A stretch of DNA of 64,000 nt, taken from assembly GCA_963696665.1 (NCBI GenBank), contig CAVOLE010000044.1, positions 114,831 through 178,830 on the forward strand, written 5' to 3'. Below the pieces are notes generated by a model, which was given only the letters and a program-made list of their open reading frames with translations, made no database searches and was not told where the DNA came from. Of the stretch, positions 23,967 through 31,476 are shown piece by piece. The DNA comes from Roseiarcus sp963696665. GTDB taxonomy: Bacteria; Pseudomonadota; Alphaproteobacteria; Rhizobiales; Beijerinckiaceae. Position 1 is the stretch's first letter. Each line of letters opens with the position of its first letter. A program made the translations under genes and the position numbers.

Positions 23967-24854
23967 TTACCCTTTCAACGCCCCTTCCATGAGACCCTTG
24001 AAGAACATCCTTTGCGCCAGCGTAAACGCGATGATGCCTGGCGTCACCACGATCACGTAGACAGCCGCGAGATTCGGCCAGGCCCATTGCCCTTGTCCGC
24101 CTTGCGCGGCGGCGAGAACCACCGGCATCGTGCGTTTGGCCTCGTCATCGATGAGCGTCAGGCAAAACAGATATTCGCCCCACGCCGCGACAAAATTGAC
24201 GATGAAGATCACAACCAGCCCATTCCGCACCATGGGCAGGCCGATTTCCCACAACGCCCGCCAATGGCCGGCGCCATCGATCCTTGCCGACTCGAACATT
24301 TCGTGCGGCACGAGTTGGAACATGCTGCGCATGATCAGGATGCTGATCGCGAGTTGCAGCGTGACATAGGGCAGTATGAGGCCGCTCGTGTGGTTGATGA
24401 GGCCGAGCCAATGCTGCGTTTGGTAAATGCTGATGATCGAGACGACGCGCACGGGAAAATAGAGAGAAACGAGCAGCACGGTCACAACGACGCCCGAACC
24501 GAGCGGGCGGATGTGGACCAGCGCGTAACCCGCAAGCACGGCGCAGAACGTCGTGATGAGAACGGTCGCGGCCGTGACATAGATGCTGTTGAACAAATTC
24601 GTTGGCAGCGTCGTGATGTGATGAAAGACGTAAGCGTAGTGGGTGAAATCGAAGTGCTTCGGCCAGAAATCGCCGCGCATCGCGTCGGGCAGCGACTTGA
24701 CCGACATGAGCAGGACCCAGGCCAGCGGCAGCAGGATGGCGAGATTGAACAGGTTGATCACGACGTGGCGAAGCGCCGCGGTTCCGACAGATGAGGCGGG
24801 CTCGTCCCTGAGCGGGTTGATATCGGCGTGATCGGCTTCGAGCGTCATCCTCAA
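23967..24854 (-). CDS. Sugar ABC transporter permease, MalG type (second system)
   Basis: 295-aa inner-membrane permease. After a 30-residue cytoplasmic start there are six hydrophobic spans, and the EAA loop is ESARIDGAGHWRALWEIGLP (about residues 190-209), followed by NFVAAWGEYLF as in MalG/UgpE subunits. Its start overlaps the stop of the MalF-type gene by 4 bases (24851-24854), indicating translational coupling. Together the two should form the channel of an importer whose binding protein is encoded at 25882-27258. No ATPase gene follows; the next gene is the SDR. Confidence 0.92.
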   Translation of the reverse strand: MRMTLEADHADINPLRDEPASSVGTAALRHVVINLFNLAILLPLAWVLLMSVKSLPDAMRGDFWPKHFDFTHYAYVFHHITTLPTNLFNSIYVTAATVLITTFCAVLAGYALVHIRPLGSGVVVTVLLVSLYFPVRVVSIISIYQTQHWLGLINHTSGLILPYVTLQLAISILIMRSMFQLVPHEMFESARIDGAGHWRALWEIGLPMVRNGLVVIFIVNFVAAWGEYLFCLTLIDDEAKRTMPVVLAAAQGGQGQWAWPNLAAVYVIVVTPGIIAFTLAQRMFFKGLMEGALKG

Positions 24855-25807
24855 CCTTTCGGACGGAAGATCCAGATGAGCCCGACCATGACGATCATCA
24901 TTGCGATCGCGCCGATCATGCCGATGGCCGCGGCGTAACCCTGACGCCAGAGCCCGGTCTTGAAGGCCTGGTCATACATGAAGATCGTCCATGTGTAGGT
25001 CGGCGAAGCGCGGTTGAAGCCGCCGAAGATGAGATATTCCTCGATCACCGCCATCGCCGAGCCGAAGCGCAAGACGACCAGGATCATCATGATCGGAGCG
25101 AGCTGCGGCCGCGTCACATGCCAAAACACCTGCCACTCGGTTGCGCCGTCGATGCGCGCTGCGTCCGGCATGTCTTTTGGAATGGCCGCGAGGCCGGCGA
25201 TGAAGAAGATCGTGTGGTAACCGAGGCCCCACCAGACTTCCATGATCGCGATCGCCGGAAGCGTGAGCGGCGTGCCGCCGAGCCATTGCGGCGCATTTTG
25301 CACGGTGAAGATCCCGAACGTATTGACCAGGAGATGGTTGATCGGGCCGCTCTGGTAATTGTACATCCACTTCCACAAGACGAAGATCAGCGTGCTCGGA
25401 ATGACCGCCGGAATGAGCAGGATGACGCGGTAAAGCGTGGCGAGCCGTTGGTTCCCGACCCGGTCGACGAGGATTGCGAGAAGCAAGGGAAGAATGATCG
25501 TTCCGGGCAGGAACATGATGGTGAAGAGAGCCGCGCGGCCCAGGCTCGCCCACATGAGCGGGTCGCGAAGCGCCTGAACGTAATTGTCGAAGCCGACCCA
25601 TTGCGCCGGCTTGTCTGACAGGAGTTGGAAGTTCGTGAAGCTCAGCCACAGAACGCGGATGATCGGCCACACCTGATAGCCGATGAAGAACAGGAGGGCT
25701 GGAACGAGGAACAGCCACTCCGCCATGCCCTTCCGCAGAACAAGAACGGGACCGCCGGCGACGCGTGCGCCAAGTTCAACTTCGTCGTTTACAATCGCTT
25801 GCGCCAT
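24851..25807 (-). CDS. Sugar ABC transporter permease, MalF type (second system)
   Basis: 318-aa permease with six predicted spans; the N-terminal WLFLVPALLFFIGYQVWPII is the standard start of MalF/UgpA-like subunits, and the EAA loop is DAARIDGATEWQVFWHVTRP (about residues 218-237). It is encoded 74 bases after the binding-protein stop and overlaps the next permease by 4 bases. The family is clear; the ligand is unknown but presumably a sugar or polyol, given two dehydrogenases and a glycosidase-like gene nearby. Confidence 0.92.
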   Translation of the reverse strand: MAQAIVNDEVELGARVAGGPVLVLRKGMAEWLFLVPALLFFIGYQVWPIIRVLWLSFTNFQLLSDKPAQWVGFDNYVQALRDPLMWASLGRAALFTIMFLPGTIILPLLLAILVDRVGNQRLATLYRVILLIPAVIPSTLIFVLWKWMYNYQSGPINHLLVNTFGIFTVQNAPQWLGGTPLTLPAIAIMEVWWGLGYHTIFFIAGLAAIPKDMPDAARIDGATEWQVFWHVTRPQLAPIMMILVVLRFGSAMAVIEEYLIFGGFNRASPTYTWTIFMYDQAFKTGLWRQGYAAAIGMIGAIAMMIVMVGLIWIFRPKG

Positions 25808-25881
25808 TCACCCAATCCGGCCGATCAAATCGTGCTGCGCCGCAAGTTGCGACGCAGCTCTTCGCCGCCGCGCGCGGGCGA

Positions 25882-27258
25882 TTAGCCCTTCTTGATTTCG
25901 GCCTGCACCGCGTCTTTGACCTTCTGCATCGCGACCTTCGGGTCGGGCTCCTGGCCTTTGAGGTAGGCCTCCCAGATCGGTTTGCCGATGACGAACTGCT
26001 GCAGTCCGAACAGATTGTTGTCGATGGCCTTCGCCTTGTCCAACTGCGAACGGACGAGCGAGACGAAGGGCGGCATCCAGTCCGGCTTGTGCGCGTTCCA
26101 TCCGGCGTAGATCGAGGTATAGGGCGGAAGTTGGCCAGGATGGACGCCGGGCGTGCCAACGATCGAGTCCTTCCAGATCTGCGGATCGTAGGTCAGCGCC
26201 TTGATGTATTCGGCCGCCTTCTCTTTGTTCTGACCATATTTGAACAGCGCGCAGCCCGTCGTCCAGAACACGGTCGAGCCCTCGCCATTTGTGAACTTGG
26301 GCAAGGGACCGAGATGTAGAAGTTTTGGGTCGTCCCAGCTCGCGGCCATGCGCAGCGGCGAGTTGAAATACTTGAAATAGAGGCCGACGCGCTGGGCGGC
26401 GAAGGCGACTTCGTCCGGCGTGTTGTTGACGCCGGCGTCGGACCCGCCTTCGAGCAGGATGTCGGGGTTGGAAAAGGCCATAATTTGCTTCATCAGCTTC
26501 AAGGCCTCGATGGCTGGCTCGCTGGTGAAGTCGAACAGGCCCTCCGGCGTGTAGACCTTGGTGCTCATGCTGTGCGTGATCGGCGCGAGCGAGCGCCAGC
26601 CATGCGAGTCGAATGTCGCGCCCCAGGGGGCGGCCTTCGAATCCACGATCTTCTTGGAGCTTGCGAGAAACTCGTCCCACGTCGCGGGCGCGGCGTCGGG
26701 AACGCCTGCCTTGGCGGTGATGCCCGAGTGCCAAGACGAGCCGCAGACGTCGAGCAGGAACGGCCAGCTATACAATTTGCCGTCGACTGTGCATTCCGCC
26801 CGGATCGACGGAATGATGTCATCGATCACATCCTTCGGGATGTAATTGTCCCACGGCTCGATGACGCCCGCCTTGATGAAGGCCGACATTTCGACGAACG
26901 GGGTCTGGCCGACATAGACGTCCCACGTGCTTTGCTTGTCCTTGGCCTCCGCGACGAAGCGTTCGATCCCGAAGCCTTCGACCGGAGCGATCTGATAGTT
27001 GATGCCGGGGAACTTGGCGTTTACCGCCTGAATGCCGGGATGCAGGTCTTGAATCCACTGGTAGAAGGTTGGGGTCAGCGGACGGTCCGCTGCGAACGCT
27101 GGCGTAACGCCTGATTTCGCCACGGCTCCGACGCCAGCCAGGCCAAGACCGGTGAGCAGGCTGCGCGTGAGGAAATCTCGCCTGTCGATGCGGCCTCGAG
27201 CCAGCTCTTGGCGCGCCGCTTCCTGAAAGAGGTGTTCCTGTTCGTTGCGTCCACTCAT
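25882..27258 (-). CDS. Sugar-binding protein of ABC transporter, Tat-exported (second system)
   Basis: 458-aa extracellular family-1 solute-binding protein. The N-terminus contains RRDFLTRSLLTGLGLAGVGA, a twin-arginine signal at residues 26-27 with a preceding charged region, cleaved near TPAFA. The mature domain shows LHPGIQAVNAKFPGINYQI and WDNYIPKDV, typical of the family. ATG 27258 has AGGAGGTC 5 bases upstream. It is the first gene of the minus-strand operon, with a LacI-type palindrome 21-34 bases upstream of the start. Both sugar-binding proteins in this window use Tat rather than Sec signals. Confidence 0.92.
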   Translation of the reverse strand: MSGRNEQEHLFQEAARQELARGRIDRRDFLTRSLLTGLGLAGVGAVAKSGVTPAFAADRPLTPTFYQWIQDLHPGIQAVNAKFPGINYQIAPVEGFGIERFVAEAKDKQSTWDVYVGQTPFVEMSAFIKAGVIEPWDNYIPKDVIDDIIPSIRAECTVDGKLYSWPFLLDVCGSSWHSGITAKAGVPDAAPATWDEFLASSKKIVDSKAAPWGATFDSHGWRSLAPITHSMSTKVYTPEGLFDFTSEPAIEALKLMKQIMAFSNPDILLEGGSDAGVNNTPDEVAFAAQRVGLYFKYFNSPLRMAASWDDPKLLHLGPLPKFTNGEGSTVFWTTGCALFKYGQNKEKAAEYIKALTYDPQIWKDSIVGTPGVHPGQLPPYTSIYAGWNAHKPDWMPPFVSLVRSQLDKAKAIDNNLFGLQQFVIGKPIWEAYLKGQEPDPKVAMQKVKDAVQAEIKKG

Positions 27259-27278
27259 TACTGACCTCCTGTCTCGGT

Positions 27279-27292
27279 CCTAAGCGCTTAGG
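27279..27292. promoter_or_regulatory. LacI/GalR-type operator palindrome
   Basis: CCTAAGCGCTTAGG is a perfect 14-bp palindrome with the central CG and AAGCGCTT core typical of LacI/GalR-family operators. It lies 21 bases upstream of the binding-protein start, within the divergent gap to the SDR at 27469, so it may control both. No LacI-family gene is in the window. Confidence 0.65.
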
Positions 27293-27468
27293 CAAAAAGC
27301 GCGCCATGCCGCCGTTCGACCGGCGGTTCGTTAGCGATCCCGATACGAGGTAGTTGGCGCCGAAAAGATGCATAAGTCAAAGTGCTGAGTTGCGAGGCCC
27401 CGACGCTTCGCGGGCAGGCGCCATCCGTTAAAGAAAGGCGCGACAAGAACGAGAAAGAGGTGTTCGAC

Positions 27469-28248
27469 ATGGCGGTGCTCGACCGATTTCAGCTGGACGG
27501 CAAATGCATGCTTGTCACGGGGGGAAGCCGCGGATTCGGCCGAGCGATTGCGCTGGCAGCCGCAGAAGCAGGCGCCGATGTGATGCTTGTGGCGCGCGAT
27601 CCTGGCGCTCTCGCCCGAACGGCTGACGAAATCCGGGAACGCAAGCGAAAAGCCTGGACCTTTCCGGCTGATATCGCCGACCCCGCAGTCTGCGAGGCCC
27701 TTTGCCGGCGCGCGCTCGCCGACGGACGGCCCATCGACATTCTCGTCAACAATGTCGGCGGCCGCAACGTCGACGTTGCGATCGAGAAATCCGACCTGGC
27801 GACTTGGCGGCAATTCATCGATCTCAATCTCACCCACTGCTTCATTTGCACGAAGATGATCGGCGGCGCGATGCTCGCGCGCGGCCAGGGCCGGGTCATC
27901 AATATCGCCTCGATCAGCGGCCTCATCGCCAATCGCGGCATTGGCGGGCGGCACTATGAAACGGCGAAGGCCGCAATGATCCATTTCACTCGCGCCGCCG
28001 CCGCCGATTGGGCGACGCGCGGCGTGACCGTGAACGCCATCTGTCCCGGCCTCTTCATGACCGAGCCGAACAAGGAATGGGCCAAGAAAAATCCGCAGGT
28101 GATCGAGACGTTCGTGCGCTCGATTCCGATGGGCCGCGCCGGCGAGCCTGAGGAAATCGGTCCGCTCGCCGTCTATCTCGCGTCGCCGGCTTCGAGCTAT
28201 GTCACCGGGGCCGCCTTCGTGATCGACGGCGGTTACACGCTGTGGTGA
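27469..28248 (+). CDS. Short-chain dehydrogenase/reductase
   Basis: 259-aa classical SDR. The glycine motif is VTGGSRGFGRAIAL (about residues 14-27), then ILVNNVGGRN, the catalytic Ser in NIASISG, and Tyr-x3-Lys in HYETAKAAM; the C-terminus GAAFVIDGGYTLW is typical. Arg after the second strand (LVARD) hints at NADP(H). ATG 27469 has AAAGAGGT 8 bases upstream; a longer frame to 27382 has no ribosome site. It is divergent from the sugar-binding protein and shares its LacI-type operator region. It probably acts on the transported sugar, complementing the SDR at 23137. Confidence 0.92.
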   Translation: MAVLDRFQLDGKCMLVTGGSRGFGRAIALAAAEAGADVMLVARDPGALARTADEIRERKRKAWTFPADIADPAVCEALCRRALADGRPIDILVNNVGGRNVDVAIEKSDLATWRQFIDLNLTHCFICTKMIGGAMLARGQGRVINIASISGLIANRGIGGRHYETAKAAMIHFTRAAAADWATRGVTVNAICPGLFMTEPNKEWAKKNPQVIETFVRSIPMGRAGEPEEIGPLAVYLASPASSYVTGAAFVIDGGYTLW

Positions 28249-28417
28249 CCAAGACCGCCTGGTCGATGCCGATGACTTTCCGCGCCTGACGGATCACGCC
28301 GAGACTCGGCGTGATCCCGCCCTCGAGAAGATCGGCGCAGAGTTCGACGCGCCCCGCGCCAGCCTCCTTCGCGGCGCGGACGCCAGCGACGGAATCCACG
28401 CAGATCTCGTAGATCAT
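28202..28417 (-). pseudogene. cutC: CutC-family protein, truncated
   Basis: From ATG 28417 the minus strand reads MIYEICVDSVAGVRAAKEAG, then GRVELCADLLEGGITPSLGV and IRQARKVIG, the unmistakable N-terminus of CutC (a TIM-barrel protein of about 240 aa). After about 53 residues the similarity stops; the frame continues into the complement of the SDR 3-prime end and terminates at 28202. Some 75% of the gene is missing, replaced by the SDR. It marks a deletion or recombination junction near 28255-28262. Confidence 0.8.
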
Positions 28418-28430
28418 GGGCTACTTTTCC

Positions 28431-28445
28431 GAGGCGTCGCGCCTC
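28431..28445. terminator. Small hairpin after the RidA-family gene
   Basis: GAGGCG-TCG-CGCCTC, a perfect 6-bp stem, lies 10-24 bases past the RidA-family stop and upstream of the cutC start. There is no T run, so terminator function is only suggested. Confidence 0.3.
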
Positions 28446-28454
28446 GCTCGCTTC

Positions 28455-28925
28455 TCAATCTCTGATCCGCAGAATGGCCTCGATCTCAACCATGATGCCA
28501 TTTGGCAGCGAACCCATGCCAACCGCCGAACGGGCGTGGCGCCCAACGTCGCCGAACACCTCGACCAGAAGGTCGGAGCAGCCGTTGATGACCTTGGGAT
28601 GGTCCTCGAATGCCGGCTCGGCGTTGACCATGCCGAGGAGCTTGACCACGGCTTCGACGCGTGAGAGTTCGCCGAGCGCGGCCTTGGCGACAGCGAGCAA
28701 TTGCAAGCCCGTGAGCCGCGCCGCTTCATAGCCTTGCTCGACCGTGGCGTCCTTGCCCAGCCGTCCGACCACGAAACTGCCGTCTTGGCGTTTCGGCCCT
28801 TGCCCGGAAAGGTAGAGAAGATTGCCCGCCAGGCGAGAGGGCACGTAATTGGCCATCGGCGCGGGAACGGCGGGAAGCGTGAGGCCGAGCGCTTGAAGCC
28901 GCTCCTCCGGCGTTTTTGTCGTCAT
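28455..28925 (-). CDS. RidA-family (YjgF/YER057c/UK114) protein
   Basis: 156-aa Rid-superfamily protein, at the longer end because of an N-terminal extension (MTTKTPEERLQALGLTLPAV) typical of the DUF1028-like/Rid subgroup. The core has LLYLSGQGP, an Arg at RSAVGMGSLPNGIMVEIEAI (equivalent to the substrate-carboxylate Arg) and the terminal Glu. Classical RidA hydrolyses reactive enamines/imines from pyridoxal enzymes; members of this subgroup are often encoded in catabolic operons. It lies in the minus-strand cluster with the glycosidase-like protein and the cutC remnant. Confidence 0.85.
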   Translation of the reverse strand: MTTKTPEERLQALGLTLPAVPAPMANYVPSRLAGNLLYLSGQGPKRQDGSFVVGRLGKDATVEQGYEAARLTGLQLLAVAKAALGELSRVEAVVKLLGMVNAEPAFEDHPKVINGCSDLLVEVFGDVGRHARSAVGMGSLPNGIMVEIEAILRIRD

Positions 28926-28934
28926 GGGCGTGGG

Positions 28935-29076
28935 TCATCCTTGAAATGCAGTTGGAGAATAAGGCAGGCTCAACTTTTCGCCAATCGTATCGACGAGCGT
29001 CGTGCAGCCGCGGCGCGCGAGAATCAGCGGATCGACGCCGAGCGGCACGCCAGCCAGGCAGTTACAACGATTGAGC
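28935..29076 (-). pseudogene. Unidentified C-terminal remnant
   Basis: Between the glycosidase-like gene and the RidA gene the minus strand has about 45 codons, LAGVPLGVDPLILARRGC followed by TTLVDTIGEKLSLPYSP and a stop at 28935, with composition like real protein but no start codon or ribosome site. It looks like the tail of a gene whose body has been lost. I do not recognise the family. Confidence 0.35.
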
Positions 29077-29079
29077 GGA

Positions 29080-30270
29080 TCAGGCCGCGCTCTTGAGAGT
29101 CGCGAGTCCCTCTGCGATCCATTCAAGGTTCGCATCTCTCACATGGCCCCAATTGTAGAAGGCGATCTCGCTGACGCCGCCGGCGGCGAGCGCGCGGATC
29201 GCAGCGAGGAATTCGCCTTTCAATTCGAGATCGGGAAAGGCCGGGCGGAGAATGCCGCGCAGACGGCCTTGTCCCCGCATACGGCGTTTCACGTCGAACA
29301 GGTCGGCTTTGATCCGCTCGCTCCCCTGTTCGTAGAAGCAGGCTTCGACGATGCCCGCGGCTTGAGCGAGGCCCATGAGATCGCTCCCTTCATACCAGGC
29401 GCCCGCGGTCGGGCGGGCGACCGAGGGAATGACCGCAACCGTGGCGTCCTTGCGCAAAGTGTCGCGAATTTCGCGCACCAGCGAAGTCACGACCGAGCAT
29501 CGCCAATCGAGATAGGCCTTGAGCTCTCCGTCGCTGCGCACGTCCGCTAGCCAAAAGGCTTCCGCCATGTCGGAGGGAAAATCCACGTCGCTTGCGAAAT
29601 AGGCTTCGATGTCGGCCTTGACCTGCCGCTTCAGCGCTTCGACCGGAATCCCGGCTTTTTTCGCGCCCGCCATGCAGTGCGCGCAGAAGCAAAGGCCAAG
29701 CTGACTATCGAGCCAGCGATTAGGCCGATTGAGCGCGAACTCGTGGTGATAGCCATGCGCGTAAGGAAGGAAGCCCGGGGTCTCGAGGGACACGCCGCTT
29801 ACGGGATAGGATTCGGTGACGTCCCGGGCGAGCCCGATCGCGTAGGCGCGCGCCTCGGGCGCCGAGGGGCAGAGATTGTAGATCAAGCGATCGCCAAAGG
29901 CGTTGGCGACGACGGAATCGGGATGTTGCAATCCAAGCCGCGTATTGTGCAGGAGCACGACCCAGACATTGGTTGCGATGCGGCTCTGCCCGGCAAGCTC
30001 GCGCATGACGTCCTTGCCGGATGAAATGAGTGAATTTTCAACCGGCTTGATCGGGCCGTAGCGGCTGAGATCAGGCTTGAAATAGATCGTCCCGTCCTCG
30101 GGAAAATAGACCTTACCGCTTTTGCCGTGGGGTCTCAGAAACTTGCCCGCATGGTAGCTGCCGACGATCGTCACCGTATCGAGGCCTAGCGCCAAGAACC
30201 GCTCGACCGCCGCGCCCACGCCGATCTCTGCGATATCCCAGGCGTAGGCGTAGATGGCTTTATAGCCCAT
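29080..30270 (-). CDS. TIM-barrel protein resembling glycoside hydrolases (unknown function)
   Basis: 396-aa protein without signal peptide or membrane segments. Features: AYAWDIAEIGVGAAVERFLA at the start (barrel strand 1), VSLETPGFLPYAHGYHHE in the middle, a cysteine cluster LCFCAHCMAGAKKAG (about residues 190-204) of the kind seen in GH10/GH42-like uncharacterised barrels, then CFYEQGSERIKADLF and IAFYNWGHV at the end. The CxCxxC cluster probably binds a metal. ATG 30270 is preceded by GGGAAAAC. It is encoded upstream of the RidA gene in the sugar cluster and may cleave or isomerise the imported sugar. Glycosidase activity is a guess from the fold-like pattern. Confidence 0.6.
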   Translation of the reverse strand: MGYKAIYAYAWDIAEIGVGAAVERFLALGLDTVTIVGSYHAGKFLRPHGKSGKVYFPEDGTIYFKPDLSRYGPIKPVENSLISSGKDVMRELAGQSRIATNVWVVLLHNTRLGLQHPDSVVANAFGDRLIYNLCPSAPEARAYAIGLARDVTESYPVSGVSLETPGFLPYAHGYHHEFALNRPNRWLDSQLGLCFCAHCMAGAKKAGIPVEALKRQVKADIEAYFASDVDFPSDMAEAFWLADVRSDGELKAYLDWRCSVVTSLVREIRDTLRKDATVAVIPSVARPTAGAWYEGSDLMGLAQAAGIVEACFYEQGSERIKADLFDVKRRMRGQGRLRGILRPAFPDLELKGEFLAAIRALAAGGVSEIAFYNWGHVRDANLEWIAEGLATLKSAA

Positions 30271-30379
30271 CGCATGTTTTCCCGGTTGATACGTTAGGCG
30301 CCGAAGGGAGGATGGTCGTCTCAACTCGCGCGCGGGGAACAATTGCGGCGGCGACGCGCGCCGTCAACGCCGGGCGGGA

Positions 30380-30512
30380 TTGCATTGCAGCCGACAGCCC
30401 GTCGACAAACGGGCGTCCTTGTCGCCGCGCCCGGTAGCCCGTCGACTGACGGGCGTTCTTCCGAACGCCCTTTGGAGCGCGGCCGACGCGATCAGCGATC
30501 GCGGCTACAAGA
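30380..30512. repeat. Composite intergenic repeat
   Basis: Two copies of AGCCCGTCGAC-x-xACGGGCG (30388-30412 and 30436-30460 approximately) are followed by GTTCTTCCGAACGCC (a perfect 5-bp hairpin with 3-base spacing) and GCGCGGCCGACGCGATCAGC, then GATCGCGGCTACAA. The first type matches the stem-loop family at 9765 and 16742, the second the double hairpin at 17661. Two repeat families are joined here. Confidence 0.65.
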
Positions 30513-30539
30513 GCGCCGCGTGAACCAGCGCAATCGGCT

Positions 30540-30914
30540 CTAGGCGGCGTCCTGGATATCGAAGCGCGCCACCTTGCCCTCTCGAAGACGGAAAACATGG
30601 CCAACCGTCTTGTCTCTAAGCCCGTGCGTCTGCCCCTCGAGCGGTTTGCCTTCGAGATCTCGGACGGTCTGCAGGACCTGTGCGACGATCGCGCCATCAG
30701 TCGTCCGATGAAAGCCCACCGGCTTGACGTGCGGACTGACCATAGCCCATTGGCGGGTCCAGTACGCGCGCACGGCCTCGCGGCCATGGACGTAGCCGCC
30801 ATCCATGCCGTTCGCCCAAGTCACATCATCGGTGAGCGCGGTCAGCACGCCGTCGATGTCCCGCGCGTTGAAGCGATCGTACATGCGCTCGAGGAGTTCG
30901 ACATCGCGATCCAT
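30540..30914 (-). CDS. SnoaL-like (NTF2-fold) protein
   Basis: 124-aa protein of the nuclear-transport-factor-2/ketosteroid-isomerase fold. MDRDVELLERMYDRFNARDI followed by DGVLTALTDDVTWANG is the standard SnoaL-like opening; later YVHGREAVRAYWTRQW and a C-terminal VFRLREGKVARFDI fit the fold. ATG 30914 has GGAGAGACC just upstream; the longer frame to 31082 overlaps the divergent MarR gene and is rejected. It is divergent from a MarR regulator with an operator-like palindrome between, so it is probably the regulator's target. The reaction is unknown. Confidence 0.85.
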   Translation of the reverse strand: MDRDVELLERMYDRFNARDIDGVLTALTDDVTWANGMDGGYVHGREAVRAYWTRQWAMVSPHVKPVGFHRTTDGAIVAQVLQTVRDLEGKPLEGQTHGLRDKTVGHVFRLREGKVARFDIQDAA

Positions 30915-30944
30915 TGGGTCTCTCCTTGCACAGTGCAGAAAATT

Positions 30945-30954
30945 TGCATATGCA
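30945..30954. promoter_or_regulatory. Operator-like palindrome between SnoaL-like and MarR genes
   Basis: TGCATATGCA, a perfect 10-bp palindrome within GCAGAAAATTTGCATATGCA, is followed by an AT-rich CGTATATATCTA. It lies in the 82-base divergent gap where MarR proteins usually bind palindromes to repress both genes. Confidence 0.5.
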
Positions 30955-30996
30955 CGTATATATCTAGCTGGCGGCGAGCGCAAGGGGTGAGGCGTG

Positions 30997-31476
30997 ATGG
31001 ACCTGGAAGTGCTTTCGACGCCTGGGCACCTGATCTCTCTTGCGGGGCGCGGCTTCGCCCGCCTCAGCGAAGCGCGGCTCAAGCCGCTGGGCTTCGGCGT
31101 CGGACATCTGCCGGTCTTGGTCGCGCTTCAGGATGGTCGGGCAAGCACGCAACGCGATCTTGCCCGCTTCGCCAAGATCGAGCAGCCGCCGATGGCGCAG
31201 ATGCTCGCCCGCATGGAGCGCGACGGGCTCATTCGGCGCACGCCCGACCCGGCCGACGGACGCATGAGCCGCATAACGCTGACGGAGGTCGCAAAGGCGC
31301 GCCTGCCGGACGCGATCGCCGTCTTGCTTCGCGGCAATCGGGAGGCGCTCCGCGACTTCACGGACGAGGAGGCCGGCCTGCTCGTCGCTTTGCTAACGCG
31401 CCTGATCGCCAACCTCGATCAGCTTGCGGGCGTCGACGCCTCGCCCGGCGCTTCATCTTCTGAGAAGGACGACTAA
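30997..31476 (+). CDS. MarR-family transcriptional regulator
   Basis: 159-aa winged-helix regulator. The N-terminal dimerisation helix is LISLAGRGFARLSEARLKPL, the DNA-recognition helix is in LARFAKIEQPPMAQMLARME, and the wing is RRTPDPADGRMSRITLTE (about residues 80-97), the most diagnostic MarR feature. I chose ATG 30997; GTG 30994 directly before it is also possible. It is divergent from the SnoaL-like gene, with a 10-bp palindrome in between. It probably senses an aromatic or lipophilic ligand, as many MarR proteins do; no ligand can be named. Confidence 0.9.
   Translation: MDLEVLSTPGHLISLAGRGFARLSEARLKPLGFGVGHLPVLVALQDGRASTQRDLARFAKIEQPPMAQMLARMERDGLIRRTPDPADGRMSRITLTEVAKARLPDAIAVLLRGNREALRDFTDEEAGLLVALLTRLIANLDQLAGVDASPGASSSEKDD

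Noticed and set aside
23031..30270. Integrative genomic island starting at tRNA-Ser
   Set aside because: No integrase gene and no repeat of the tRNA 3-prime end were found in the window, so acquisition is only suggested, not called.
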